36,905 nucleotides of DNA, taken from the NCBI GenBank assembly GCA_042095055.1, contig JBELBZ010000024.1:1-36905 (forward strand), written 5' to 3'. The DNA comes from UBA8752 sp042095055. GTDB taxonomy: Bacteria > Bacteroidota > Bacteroidia > Flavobacteriales_D > Sanyastnellaceae. Both the position numbers and the translations under genes were made by a program. This document shows positions 25,548 through 32,497 of the stretch, piece after piece. Below the pieces are notes generated by a model. The model saw only the letters and a program-made list of their open reading frames with translations, was not told the DNA's origin and searched no databases. Numbering within the stretch: position 1 is the first letter of the stretch; each line of letters begins with the position of its first letter.

Positions 25548-25689
25548 AGATCGAGATGTGAGGTGCAAGACCAGGGTGGTCCGGCGCGTTCCAAACCGCG
25601 AATACGGTGCCAAGGGACCCCATTTGACCTAAAACCGACATTTTGTCCGTTGGCGCTGGTTTTGGGTGACGTTTTGACAGCTCGCGCCT

Positions 25690-25697
25690 TAATTTAG
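25690..25697 (+). promoter_or_regulatory. Candidate -7 box TAATTTAG
   Basis: Matches TAnnTTTG except at the seventh base and ends 4 nt before the aroK ATG. TTTG motifs lie 13 and 25 nt upstream, neither within the usual 17-23 nt spacing. Confidence 0.38.
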
Positions 25698-25701
25698 AAC
25701 C

Positions 25702-26241
25702 ATGGCCAAAGGCTGCATTTTCATCGTGGGCTACATGGGCGCTGGCAAGAGCACGGGAGGAAAACGCCTGGCCGCCAGCATGCGTCTGCCGTTTATCGAC
25801 ACCGATGTTGTCCTCGTCGAGTCATTGGGACGCGATATCTCAGGCTTGTTTCAAGACCTGGGAGAGGAGGGGTTCAGAAAGGCCGAAAGCGCGACGCTGC
25901 GACGACTGGCCCTAGAAGACCAGCAAAGGGTGATCGCTACCGGCGGCGGAACACCTTGCTATGCAGACAACATGGAGTTTATGTTGGAGCAGGGCACGGT
26001 GGTCTACTTTCAGTTGGACAGTGCAGCTTTGATCCGCAGGTTGGCCACAAAACGAAAAAACCGCCCCATGCTCGATGGCATCGCAGATGAGGCCTTCCCC
26101 GCATTCGTTGAGGGACACCTTGCCGAACGCGAGCCCTTTTATTCCCGAGCCCACATTACCGTCGATGCAGATGCGTTGGATGAGTCCAGACTGTCTTCGG
26201 TCGGACGCATGATCCAGGATAGGGCGGACTTCAGTCTTTGA
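25702..26241 (+). CDS. aroK: Shikimate kinase
   Basis: A 179-residue cytoplasmic enzyme that phosphorylates shikimate to shikimate 3-phosphate in the chorismate pathway. Visible are the P-loop GYMGAGKSTGGK (residues 10-21), the shikimate-binding FIDTD, the arginine in GFRKAES, the GGGTP loop near residue 80, and the lid region with KNRPML. The length is typical. It is the only amino acid biosynthesis gene in the window. Its 3' end overlaps the convergent phosphoribosyltransferase gene by 11 nt (26231-26241). Confidence 0.96.
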   Translation: MAKGCIFIVGYMGAGKSTGGKRLAASMRLPFIDTDVVLVESLGRDISGLFQDLGEEGFRKAESATLRRLALEDQQRVIATGGGTPCYADNMEFMLEQGTVVYFQLDSAALIRRLATKRKNRPMLDGIADEAFPAFVEGHLAEREPFYSRAHITVDADALDESRLSSVGRMIQDRADFSL

Positions 26242-26779
26242 GCAGCGCCACATCAGGCCCTGGTCCGCTCAGCTCAACGGAGATGTGCGCCTTGAGGTTG
26301 GTGGACAGGCTTTGGCCCACATAGTCAGCCCGCACGGGGAACCTCCTGTGGATGCGGTCCACCAAGACGCAGGTGCCCACATGTCGAGGTCTGGACGGAA
26401 GGAAGTGGGCAACACCGTGCAAGAGGGTCCGACCGCTGTTCAAAACGTCGTCCACCACAATCACCACCGCACCAGCCATGAGGGCACTTTCAAAAGGAGT
26501 GCCGTCGTGGGCTTCGAGTTCCATCGGGTGGTCCAAAGGGGCTTCTTTGTCCATGCCCAACACACAAAACAAGGTCTCCTGAGCTTCGATGTTGCGGAGT
26601 TCGGTCACGATGCGCTCGGCCAGCACGCGTCCCTGTCCTTCAATGGCCGCCACTACAATGCGGTCGGCACTGTGGTGGTCTTCCAGAATTTGACGGGCGA
26701 TGCGTTGAATACAGCGGGCAATGCGCTGGGCATCCAAAATGACGGCTTCACCGGATGGGGTGGGGTTGGAGGCACTCAT
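26231..26779 (-). CDS. Type I phosphoribosyltransferase, PyrR-like
   Basis: A 182-residue cytoplasmic protein of the PRTase superfamily. The PRPP-binding signature is VVIVVDDVLNSGRTL near residue 107, with the two acidic residues and the SGRT loop intact. IVVAAIEGQGRVLAERI and LVDRIHRRFPVRADYVG further support the fold, and the latter resembles PyrR, which in Bacteroidota may act as a uracil phosphoribosyltransferase or pyrimidine regulator. No pyrimidine gene or attenuator is nearby, so hypoxanthine-type activity cannot be excluded. Its ATG overlaps the stop of the RlmD-like gene (ATGA, 26776-26779), and its 3' end overlaps aroK on the other strand. Confidence 0.88.
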   Translation of the reverse strand: MSASNPTPSGEAVILDAQRIARCIQRIARQILEDHHSADRIVVAAIEGQGRVLAERIVTELRNIEAQETLFCVLGMDKEAPLDHPMELEAHDGTPFESALMAGAVVIVVDDVLNSGRTLLHGVAHFLPSRPRHVGTCVLVDRIHRRFPVRADYVGQSLSTNLKAHISVELSGPGPDVALLKD

Positions 26780-28287
26780 GACGCTGCAATTTCGTCTTTT
26801 GATGCGGTCTTGCGCACCTTGGTGGCATCGAATTCCAACAACGCCACTGCTTCAATGTGGGAGGTGTGTGGAAATTGGTCCACCAGCTTAAAGCCCTGCA
26901 GCACATAGCCGGCATCCCTCAATGTGACGAGGTCGCGGGCTTGGGTGGCGGGGTTGCAACTCACGTAAACGATGCGGCGGGCCTTCAAACGGATGACCTT
27001 GCGCAAGGATTTCGGGCTGATGCCGCTGCGGGGGGGGTCCAGCACAATCGTGCCTATGGTTCCTGTATACTCTGGGTGATCCAGCAAGAACCGGCCCACA
27101 TCGGCCGCGTGAAATTCAATGCCACCTACACCGTTGCGTTCGGCGCTGCGGCGGGCATCGCTGATGGCCTCTTCGATGAGGTCCACGCCAACGATGCGGT
27201 TGCTGCTGTTTCGCGCCAGCAGCTGGGCGATGGTGCCCGTTCCGCAGAACAGGTCCATGATGACAGCTTTGTCGGAATCGGCCTTTGGGATGGGTTCTTG
27301 GAAAGCATAGGCCAAGACCTGCGCGTAGAGCCGCTCCGCACAAAGTGGGTTGGTCTGAAAAAAGCTCTTCATCTGGATTTCAAACGACAGCCCGTGGAGC
27401 CGCTCGATCACATGGTTCTCTCCTGAAATCAGGTTTGAGGCCCCTTCGCGGGCTTCGACGCGCTCGCCTGTGTCGTCATTGAGGGTGTGGATGAATCCCG
27501 CCAAACGTTCACCCAATGCTGCAGACAGTCGCCGGCCAAAATCGTGCACGTCAAACTCCTCCAGCCCGTGCGAGGTGGTCACCAAATTGACCAGCATTCG
27601 GTCGGCGTCCAGGCTCTTTCTGACCACAAGAAAACGAAAGAAACCCTCCCGTTTCGGCGCGTGCCATGCTGGAAGCCCGGATGCTGCGCACCACGAGCGG
27701 ATCTGGGGCAAGAGTTGCTCAAATTGTTGGTCAAACAGCCCGCTGTCGCCCTCTAAATCTTCTACCGCCCACCAGGTGCCTCGGGCTTTGAATCCAAGGT
27801 GAAATCCGTCTCCAAAATCAGCATCGGGGTCGGCATCGGGGCCCCTTCCGATGGCAGCAAAACTGTATTCCATCTTGTTGCGGTAGTGAAACGGTGACGG
27901 AGCATCGATCCACCCCTCATAGAGCGCGTCGGTGTTCTCCACTTCACCTATGCGCCGATACACATCGAGGGTCACCCTTTCTTTGAAGGCCCTTTGTTCT
28001 GCCAAAGGCAGCGTGATGTAAGGCGCACCCGGGATGGCCTGATAAGGGACTTCCGTCTCCTCCGGAGCCCTCCGCAGCACAGCGGTAATGCGGGCTTCGG
28101 CGTGGCGCCTTTTACAGAGGGAAACCCGAGCGCGGACGCGCTGGCCGGCAATGGCATTCGGAACAAAGACGGTGAAGTCGCCGTCATCGGTGGGAACTTT
28201 GCCGACGCCCTTGCCGCCAAAGGCCACATCGAGGATGTCGAGTTCGAGCATGGCGCCCTTGTGAAAGAGCCTTTTGTTGCGTGCCAA
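26776..28287 (-). CDS. rlmD: RlmD-like 23S rRNA uracil-C5 methyltransferase, iron-sulfur cysteines absent
   Basis: A SAM-dependent RNA m5U methyltransferase of the TrmA/RlmD family, 503 residues from the TTG at 28287 or 491 from the ATG at 28251. An N-terminal TRAM-like domain contains DVAFGGKGVGKV and VFVPNAIAGQRVRARV. The catalytic domain has QTNPLCAERLYAQVL, DLFCGTGTIAQLLAR, VLDPPRSGISPKSL, the nucleophilic Cys in VYVSCNPATQARDL, and the general base Glu in HTSHIEAVALLE. The CxxxxxCGGC-type cluster usual between the TRAM and catalytic parts is replaced by AIPGAPYITLPLAEQR. The TTG start is preferred because MARNKRLFHKGAML resembles related N-termini. The frame remains open to 28440, but that would overlap the divergent phosphatase gene. 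Confidence 0.88.
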   Translation of the reverse strand: MARNKRLFHKGAMLELDILDVAFGGKGVGKVPTDDGDFTVFVPNAIAGQRVRARVSLCKRRHAEARITAVLRRAPEETEVPYQAIPGAPYITLPLAEQRAFKERVTLDVYRRIGEVENTDALYEGWIDAPSPFHYRNKMEYSFAAIGRGPDADPDADFGDGFHLGFKARGTWWAVEDLEGDSGLFDQQFEQLLPQIRSWCAASGLPAWHAPKREGFFRFLVVRKSLDADRMLVNLVTTSHGLEEFDVHDFGRRLSAALGERLAGFIHTLNDDTGERVEAREGASNLISGENHVIERLHGLSFEIQMKSFFQTNPLCAERLYAQVLAYAFQEPIPKADSDKAVIMDLFCGTGTIAQLLARNSSNRIVGVDLIEEAISDARRSAERNGVGGIEFHAADVGRFLLDHPEYTGTIGTIVLDPPRSGISPKSLRKVIRLKARRIVYVSCNPATQARDLVTLRDAGYVLQGFKLVDQFPHTSHIEAVALLEFDATKVRKTASKDEIAAS

Positions 28288-28334
28288 TGGAGTGTGGTGA
28301 AGAATTTTGGTGCACAGATTGCGCAACCTCGGTG

Positions 28335-28342
28335 CAAAAATA
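28335..28342 (-). promoter_or_regulatory. Candidate -7 box TATTTTTG
   Basis: A perfect match to TAnnTTTG on the minus strand. It would start the rlmD-like transcript near 28328, about 40 nt before the TTG and 78 nt before the ATG start, which rules out starts further upstream. No -33 TTG is seen at the right distance. Confidence 0.4.
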
Positions 28343-28358
28343 GGCCCCGCATCAATGC

Positions 28359-28366
28359 TACCTTGC
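28359..28366 (+). promoter_or_regulatory. Candidate -7 box TACCTTGC
   Basis: A TAnnTT box ending 4 nt before the ATG at 28371. It stands back to back with the minus-strand TATTTTTG box in an 83-bp divergent region. Confidence 0.3.
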
Positions 28367-28370
28367 TGCC

Positions 28371-29219
28371 ATGATGATGGGTGCAATTCGCGCGATGGCT
28401 GCTCTGGGTGCAGTGGTGTTGGTGATGGCAGGTCCTGCATGGGGCCAGCATCCCGACGAGATGGCCGTGGTGACGTTCAACATTCGGTACGACAATCCCG
28501 ATGACCCCTTGACTTGGGCCCAACGCAGGTCCAAGGTGGCCTCTACCGTGGGCTACTTCGACATCTTGGGCTTTCAAGAGGCGTTGGTCAATCAAGTGGA
28601 CGATCTGGCAGAGGCCTTGCCCAACCATGACCATTATGGCGTGGGCCGCGATGATGGAAAATCCGCCGGTGAACACTGCCCCATTTTTTGGAACCGCAGC
28701 AGGTTTGATTTGCTGCATGCCGAGACCAAGTGGTTGAGCGCTACTCCTGACGTGCCAGGTTCAGTGGGGTGGGACGCAGCATTGCCGCGCACCGCCACCA
28801 TTGTGGTGCTCAACGACAGAAAAACAGGCAAAATCATCCGCGTCGTCAACACGCATTTCTCTCACATTGGGGCGGAGGCGAGGGCTTTGGCCGCGCGCAT
28901 GTTGTCGTTGCAGTTTGCAATGAGTGGGGCAGACATTGATGTGTTGCTGGGTGATTTGAATGCTGAACCGGAAAGCCTGAGCATGGCCATCCTCGAAGGC
29001 GGTGGCTTGAGTGATGCCTATGACGTTGCCGAAAAACGCTGCCGAAAAAACATTGGAACGTACACCGGATTTCCCACCGGGGGCTTGAGGGGTGCTCCGC
29101 GCATTGACCACATTTTGGTTCGGGGCGCTTCGGTCTTGTGGTTCTGTGCCGAGGAGCAAATCATAGAAGGCTTTTACATCTCGGACCACCTTCCGGTATA
29201 CATCGCCCTTGTGCCATGA
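28371..29219 (+). CDS. Secreted endonuclease/exonuclease/phosphatase family hydrolase
   Basis: A 282-residue exported EEP-fold enzyme with a signal peptide ending at AWGQ near residue 26. All EEP landmarks are present: VVTFNIRYDNPDD, the metal-binding Glu in ILGFQEAL, VVNTHFSHIG, the GDLNAEPES motif, APRIDHILVRG and the ending ISDHLPVYIAL with its catalytic Asp-His. Family members cleave DNA, phosphoinositides, sphingomyelin or other phosphoesters; this group is often loosely called metal-dependent hydrolase. The signal peptide points to a periplasmic or extracellular substrate. The SLC13-type transporter gene overlaps its stop as ATGA, suggesting joint expression. Confidence 0.92.
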   Translation: MMMGAIRAMAALGAVVLVMAGPAWGQHPDEMAVVTFNIRYDNPDDPLTWAQRRSKVASTVGYFDILGFQEALVNQVDDLAEALPNHDHYGVGRDDGKSAGEHCPIFWNRSRFDLLHAETKWLSATPDVPGSVGWDAALPRTATIVVLNDRKTGKIIRVVNTHFSHIGAEARALAARMLSLQFAMSGADIDVLLGDLNAEPESLSMAILEGGGLSDAYDVAEKRCRKNIGTYTGFPTGGLRGAPRIDHILVRGASVLWFCAEEQIIEGFYISDHLPVYIALVP

Positions 29220-30688
29220 TGCCCAAAGCGGCCATGGCACTGTGGGGTGGTCCCCTGGGTTTTGTGGCGGCATTGCTGTTCCTGCCGACAGGAGGGGACG
29301 TCAATGGAGCAGCCCTTGCCGGCACGGCATGGTGGATGTTGTGGTGGTGGCTCAGCGGTGCCGTCTCCATCGGCGCGACGAGCCTCCTGCCCTTGGTGCT
29401 GTTCCCCACATGCGGAGTGCTTGACTTGTCGGCAACCGCAGCACCCTTCGGTTCCCGGTTTATCTGGCTGTTCCTCGGAGGGTTTGTGTTGGCCTTGGCG
29501 CTCGAGCGCCATGGTCTGCACCGCAGATTCGCCTTGCACCTGCTTGGGGGCTTGGGGGGAGGACCGCGGAGGACCTTGTTTGGCTTTATGCTCGCCACGG
29601 CCCTGCTGAGCATGTGGATCAGCAATACCGCAACCACCCTGATGATGTTGCCCATGGCAGCTGCGGTCCTCGGACTGTTGGAAGAGCGCGGGGAGGCCGT
29701 TCAGTGGGGACGCGCGCTCATCCTCGGGATAGCGTATGCGGCCAATGTGGGGGGCATGGCCACCTTGGTGGGGACCCCACCCAATGCGGCACTGGCCGGG
29801 GTGGCGTCGGACCGGTTCGGTGTGGACATTGGGTTCACTGAATGGCTGGCGGTGGGTTTGCCGGTGTCGGTCATCTTGCTCGTGACCGTTTTTGGCTTGC
29901 TTGTCGGCTTGCACAAGGTCCCCCGCATCGGGAGCGGTGGTGCGGCCGAAGTCATCACCGCTGAACGCAAGCGGCTGGCCGCCATGGGTAAGGCCGAAAA
30001 ACGGGTGTTGGTTTTGTTTGCGGGGACCGCGGGGCTGTGGATGCTCAGGGTGCCGCTCAATTTGGCGCTCAACGGGGTTTTTCAGCTCAACGACACCTCG
30101 GTTGCTGTCGCTGCTGCGGTGGCCTGTTTTGCTGTCTCAGCAGGCCACGGTCATCTTGGAACCCCTGAAGCTGATCGAGGACCGCAAGGGGGCCATGGGA
30201 GCCGCTTGGCTCCGCGTCTGCTGGAGCCTGGAGATTTGGCCAAGTTGCCGTGGGACATTTTACTCCTGTTTGGCGGGGGGCTGGCTTTGGCCAAAGGGTT
30301 CGAGGCGGCGGGCTGGGCCAATGTGATGGCGGATGCAGCTGCGGGGTGGGGCTGGTCTGTACTGGCCATGCTGGCCATGGTGACTGTGATGGGACTGTTC
30401 GCCACCGAGTTGATGAGCAACCTGGCGCTGACGCTGCTGCTCACCCCTGTGGTGGGGGCCTTGGCGATCGGCATGGGCATGCACCCGCTTTATTTCGCCG
30501 TGCCGGTGACCCTCGCCTCAAGTTGTGCCTTTATGTTGCCCATGGCCACGCCACCCAATGCCATCGTATTTGCCTCGGGCAGGATTGGAATGGACACCAT
30601 GGCCCGAACGGGCATTGTGCTGAACCTCGTCGCATGCGCCATCATCCTACTGGTGTGGTGGGTTTGGGCGCCAGCAGCTTGGGTTTAG
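29216..30688 (+). CDS. SLC13/DASS family anion transporter
   Basis: A 490-residue inner-membrane protein with about eleven or twelve hydrophobic segments. It belongs to the divalent anion:sodium symporter group, which takes up dicarboxylates, citrate, sulfate or phosphate. Two internal repeats each carry the family loop: WISNTATTLMMLP near residue 135, and LMSNLALTLLLTP near 397, where the second SNT-like site reads SNL. GTPPNAALAG and ATPPNAIVFASG occupy matching positions in the halves, as expected for the two-fold fold. A poorly conserved, His/Gly-rich hydrophilic loop lies near residues 310-335. The ATG at 29216 overlaps the phosphatase stop. Uptake of an anion released by that enzyme (for example phosphate) is an inference from position. 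Confidence 0.9.
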   Translation: MMPKAAMALWGGPLGFVAALLFLPTGGDVNGAALAGTAWWMLWWWLSGAVSIGATSLLPLVLFPTCGVLDLSATAAPFGSRFIWLFLGGFVLALALERHGLHRRFALHLLGGLGGGPRRTLFGFMLATALLSMWISNTATTLMMLPMAAAVLGLLEERGEAVQWGRALILGIAYAANVGGMATLVGTPPNAALAGVASDRFGVDIGFTEWLAVGLPVSVILLVTVFGLLVGLHKVPRIGSGGAAEVITAERKRLAAMGKAEKRVLVLFAGTAGLWMLRVPLNLALNGVFQLNDTSVAVAAAVACFAVSAGHGHLGTPEADRGPQGGHGSRLAPRLLEPGDLAKLPWDILLLFGGGLALAKGFEAAGWANVMADAAAGWGWSVLAMLAMVTVMGLFATELMSNLALTLLLTPVVGALAIGMGMHPLYFAVPVTLASSCAFMLPMATPPNAIVFASGRIGMDTMARTGIVLNLVACAIILLVWWVWAPAAWV

Positions 30689-30697
30689 CCCATTAAC

Positions 30698-30728
30698 TTG
30701 TGATAATGAGCGTTGTGGGTTAAATTAA
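30698..30728 (+). promoter_or_regulatory. Candidate promoter TTG-N20-TAAATTAA
   Basis: TTG at 30698-30700 and TAAATTAA at 30721-30728 are 20 nt apart, inside the 17-23 nt spacing known for Flavobacterium-type promoters. The box ends 20 nt before the TTG start at 30749. This is the only site found here with both elements. Confidence 0.4.
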
Positions 30729-30748
30729 CGAGGCCAAATCGTTGAAGC

Positions 30749-31429
30749 TTGCCGCTTGTACTCCACAAATTCCTGCGCGGAATACCGTGCTTTTTATTGC
30801 TCATCATGGCGCATGTCGCCGGTGCGCAGTCCGTGTGGATGCCCGACTACGATGGCAATGGATTCGTCTCGACCCCAGACCTCACAGGGTTTTTGACAGC
30901 TTGGGAGATGTCCGTGGATTCCATCGTGCGGGGGGCATGGGAGTTGGAGTGCGATGCCATCATGGCGGGTCAGGTTCCCCTCGATAGCGTGGAATTTCAC
31001 CTCGCTGCAGTGGATGTTCAGCTGCGCATGGACAGCGCCGGCATGGAGTTTCTGGATACGGCTTGGGTGGACCAGCGTTGGATGATCACCAACATTCCCG
31101 TAGAGCTCAACCACATCCGTTTTTTTGGTCCAACCCCCTTTGTTACAGGCCAGATCAGTTACCATCCTGAGGACGACAGCTACATCTGGTACATGGAGTT
31201 TTATGAGAGCTTGCTGCTGACGCCGGTCAACAATCCTCTGGGTGCATTGCAAGAGCAGGGGTGGTTTCAAGACCTGTATGTATTTGAGGAGCTTTACCCA
31301 ATGGCGCAGTCCATTTTGCTTCCCTACGGCGGGGTTTGGCATTTGGCCCCCCGTTATTCAGGGACCACCTATGGCACTGAGACTTGGACGGTGCTTGATT
31401 TCTCGGTTCAGTTTCACGGTACGCCTTGA
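30749..31429 (+). CDS. Secreted protein with N-terminal dockerin-like motif
   Basis: A 226-residue exported protein with a TTG start. The next in-frame ATG (30806) lies inside the signal peptide, and an in-frame stop lies just upstream, so TTG is the only start that preserves the signal (FLLLIMAHVAGAQ). Directly after cleavage comes one calcium-loop/helix motif, DYDGNGFVSTPDLTGFL, like the C-terminal modules of the metalloprotease and the nuclease. The remaining ~170 residues are Trp/Tyr-rich and probably all-beta, with no family I recognise. There is no T9SS domain. It opens the cluster of exported proteins running to the end of the window; the peroxidase gene starts 45 nt downstream. Confidence 0.75.
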   Translation: MPLVLHKFLRGIPCFLLLIMAHVAGAQSVWMPDYDGNGFVSTPDLTGFLTAWEMSVDSIVRGAWELECDAIMAGQVPLDSVEFHLAAVDVQLRMDSAGMEFLDTAWVDQRWMITNIPVELNHIRFFGPTPFVTGQISYHPEDDSYIWYMEFYESLLLTPVNNPLGALQEQGWFQDLYVFEELYPMAQSILLPYGGVWHLAPRYSGTTYGTETWTVLDFSVQFHGTP

Positions 31430-31461
31430 CGCGTGCAACAACACGTGCCTTTTTCCGGTTG

Positions 31462-31469
31462 CATCTTTG
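31462..31469 (+). promoter_or_regulatory. Candidate -7 box CATCTTTG
   Basis: The octamer is identical to the one upstream of the lectin gene, and ends 5 nt before the ATG at 31475. That start also gives a good lipoprotein signal. Confidence 0.35.
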
Positions 31470-31474
31470 GAACA

Positions 31475-32497
31475 ATGAATCGGCTTGGGACTTTTTCGTG
31501 GTGTTTGGCGGCGTTGCTCGTTGCAGCGGGCTGCAATCCCACGGTGTACGAACCGACCCCGCCAGACCATTATACCGATGGGTTCATTCAAGTTCCAGAA
31601 GGATGGGACCCCCCGGAATTTCCTGAGGACAATGCATTTACCGATGTCCGTTGGGCCTTGGGGAAGGATTTGTTTTTTGATGCCCGTCTGTCGGTGGATG
31701 GAAGTGTGAGCTGTGCGACCTGTCACTTGCCTTCCAAAGCGTTCACTGCTCCAGAGATGGTGACCCCGGGTGCATTGGGTATGCTGGGGACCCGCAACGC
31801 GGCAACCTTGACCAATGCGGCGTACCAGCCGCATTTCATGTCTGAAGGGGGGGTGCCCACCTTGGAAATGCAGGTGTTCGTGCCCTTGCAAGAGCCTTCG
31901 GAGATGGCCCACAACATTGTGACCGCCTGCGAGGAGCTGGCCCCGGATTATGCAGCACAATCCCAAGCGGCATATGGGAGGGATTTAGATCCGTTTGTTC
32001 TGACCCGAGCTTTGGCCACCTTTCAGCGGAGCTTGTTGAGCGGAAGCAGCACATGGGACCGCTGGCAACGAGGTGAACTCGCCGCTTCGCAGGCGGTGCA
32101 GCAAGGCGCAGCGTTGTTCGGTGCCGACGGACTGGCCTGCGACCGGTGTCATACGCCTCCCATGTTTACCCACCATGGCTTTGCCAACAATGGACTCGAT
32201 GCGGTATCCTCAGACGCGGGGCGTTGGGTGTTGACAGGCAATCCCGCAGACAGCGGCGCATTCAAGGTGCCCACCTTGAGGAACATCGGATTTACCGCTC
32301 CTTACATGCACGATGGCCGGTACTCCACCTTGGAGGAAGTGCTCGACCACTACTCTACAGGTGGAGCAGGTCATGCCCATCAGGACAGCCTGCTCATGCC
32401 GTTCACCCTCAATGCTGAGGACAGAGAGGCCCTGTTGGCCTTTCTCAATGCTTTGAATGACAGTGCTTTTGTAAATGATGCCCGCTGGTATCCTTGA
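31475..32497 (+). CDS. Di-haem cytochrome c peroxidase/MauG family lipoprotein
   Basis: A 340-residue periplasm-facing lipoprotein with signal MNRLGTFSWCLAALLVAAGC (lipobox VAAGC). Two c-type haem sites are present, CATCH near residue 80 and CDRCH near 222, the layout of bacterial cytochrome c peroxidases, which reduce hydrogen peroxide, and of MauG-like oxidases. Supporting segments are ALGKDLFFDARLSVDGSVSC, NAATLTNAAY, FKVPTLRNIGFTAPYMHDG and LEEVLDHYSTGG. Which chemistry applies cannot be decided. The ATG at 31475 fits the lipobox distance; an upstream in-frame start at 31433 would spoil it. The nuclease gene begins 23 nt before its stop. Confidence 0.92.
   Translation: MNRLGTFSWCLAALLVAAGCNPTVYEPTPPDHYTDGFIQVPEGWDPPEFPEDNAFTDVRWALGKDLFFDARLSVDGSVSCATCHLPSKAFTAPEMVTPGALGMLGTRNAATLTNAAYQPHFMSEGGVPTLEMQVFVPLQEPSEMAHNIVTACEELAPDYAAQSQAAYGRDLDPFVLTRALATFQRSLLSGSSTWDRWQRGELAASQAVQQGAALFGADGLACDRCHTPPMFTHHGFANNGLDAVSSDAGRWVLTGNPADSGAFKVPTLRNIGFTAPYMHDGRYSTLEEVLDHYSTGGAGHAHQDSLLMPFTLNAEDREALLAFLNALNDSAFVNDARWYP

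Noticed and set aside
29174..29914. A 246-codon minus-strand frame opposite the transporter
   Set aside because: It is very rich in Gln, Gly and His, as expected from the complement of hydrophobic transmembrane codons.
21084..30728. Shared ATAATGAG and TTAAATT words upstream of the 21107 and 30749 genes
   Set aside because: The words are 0 and 10 nt apart in the two places, and AT-rich short words in intergenic DNA are weak evidence for a common regulator.
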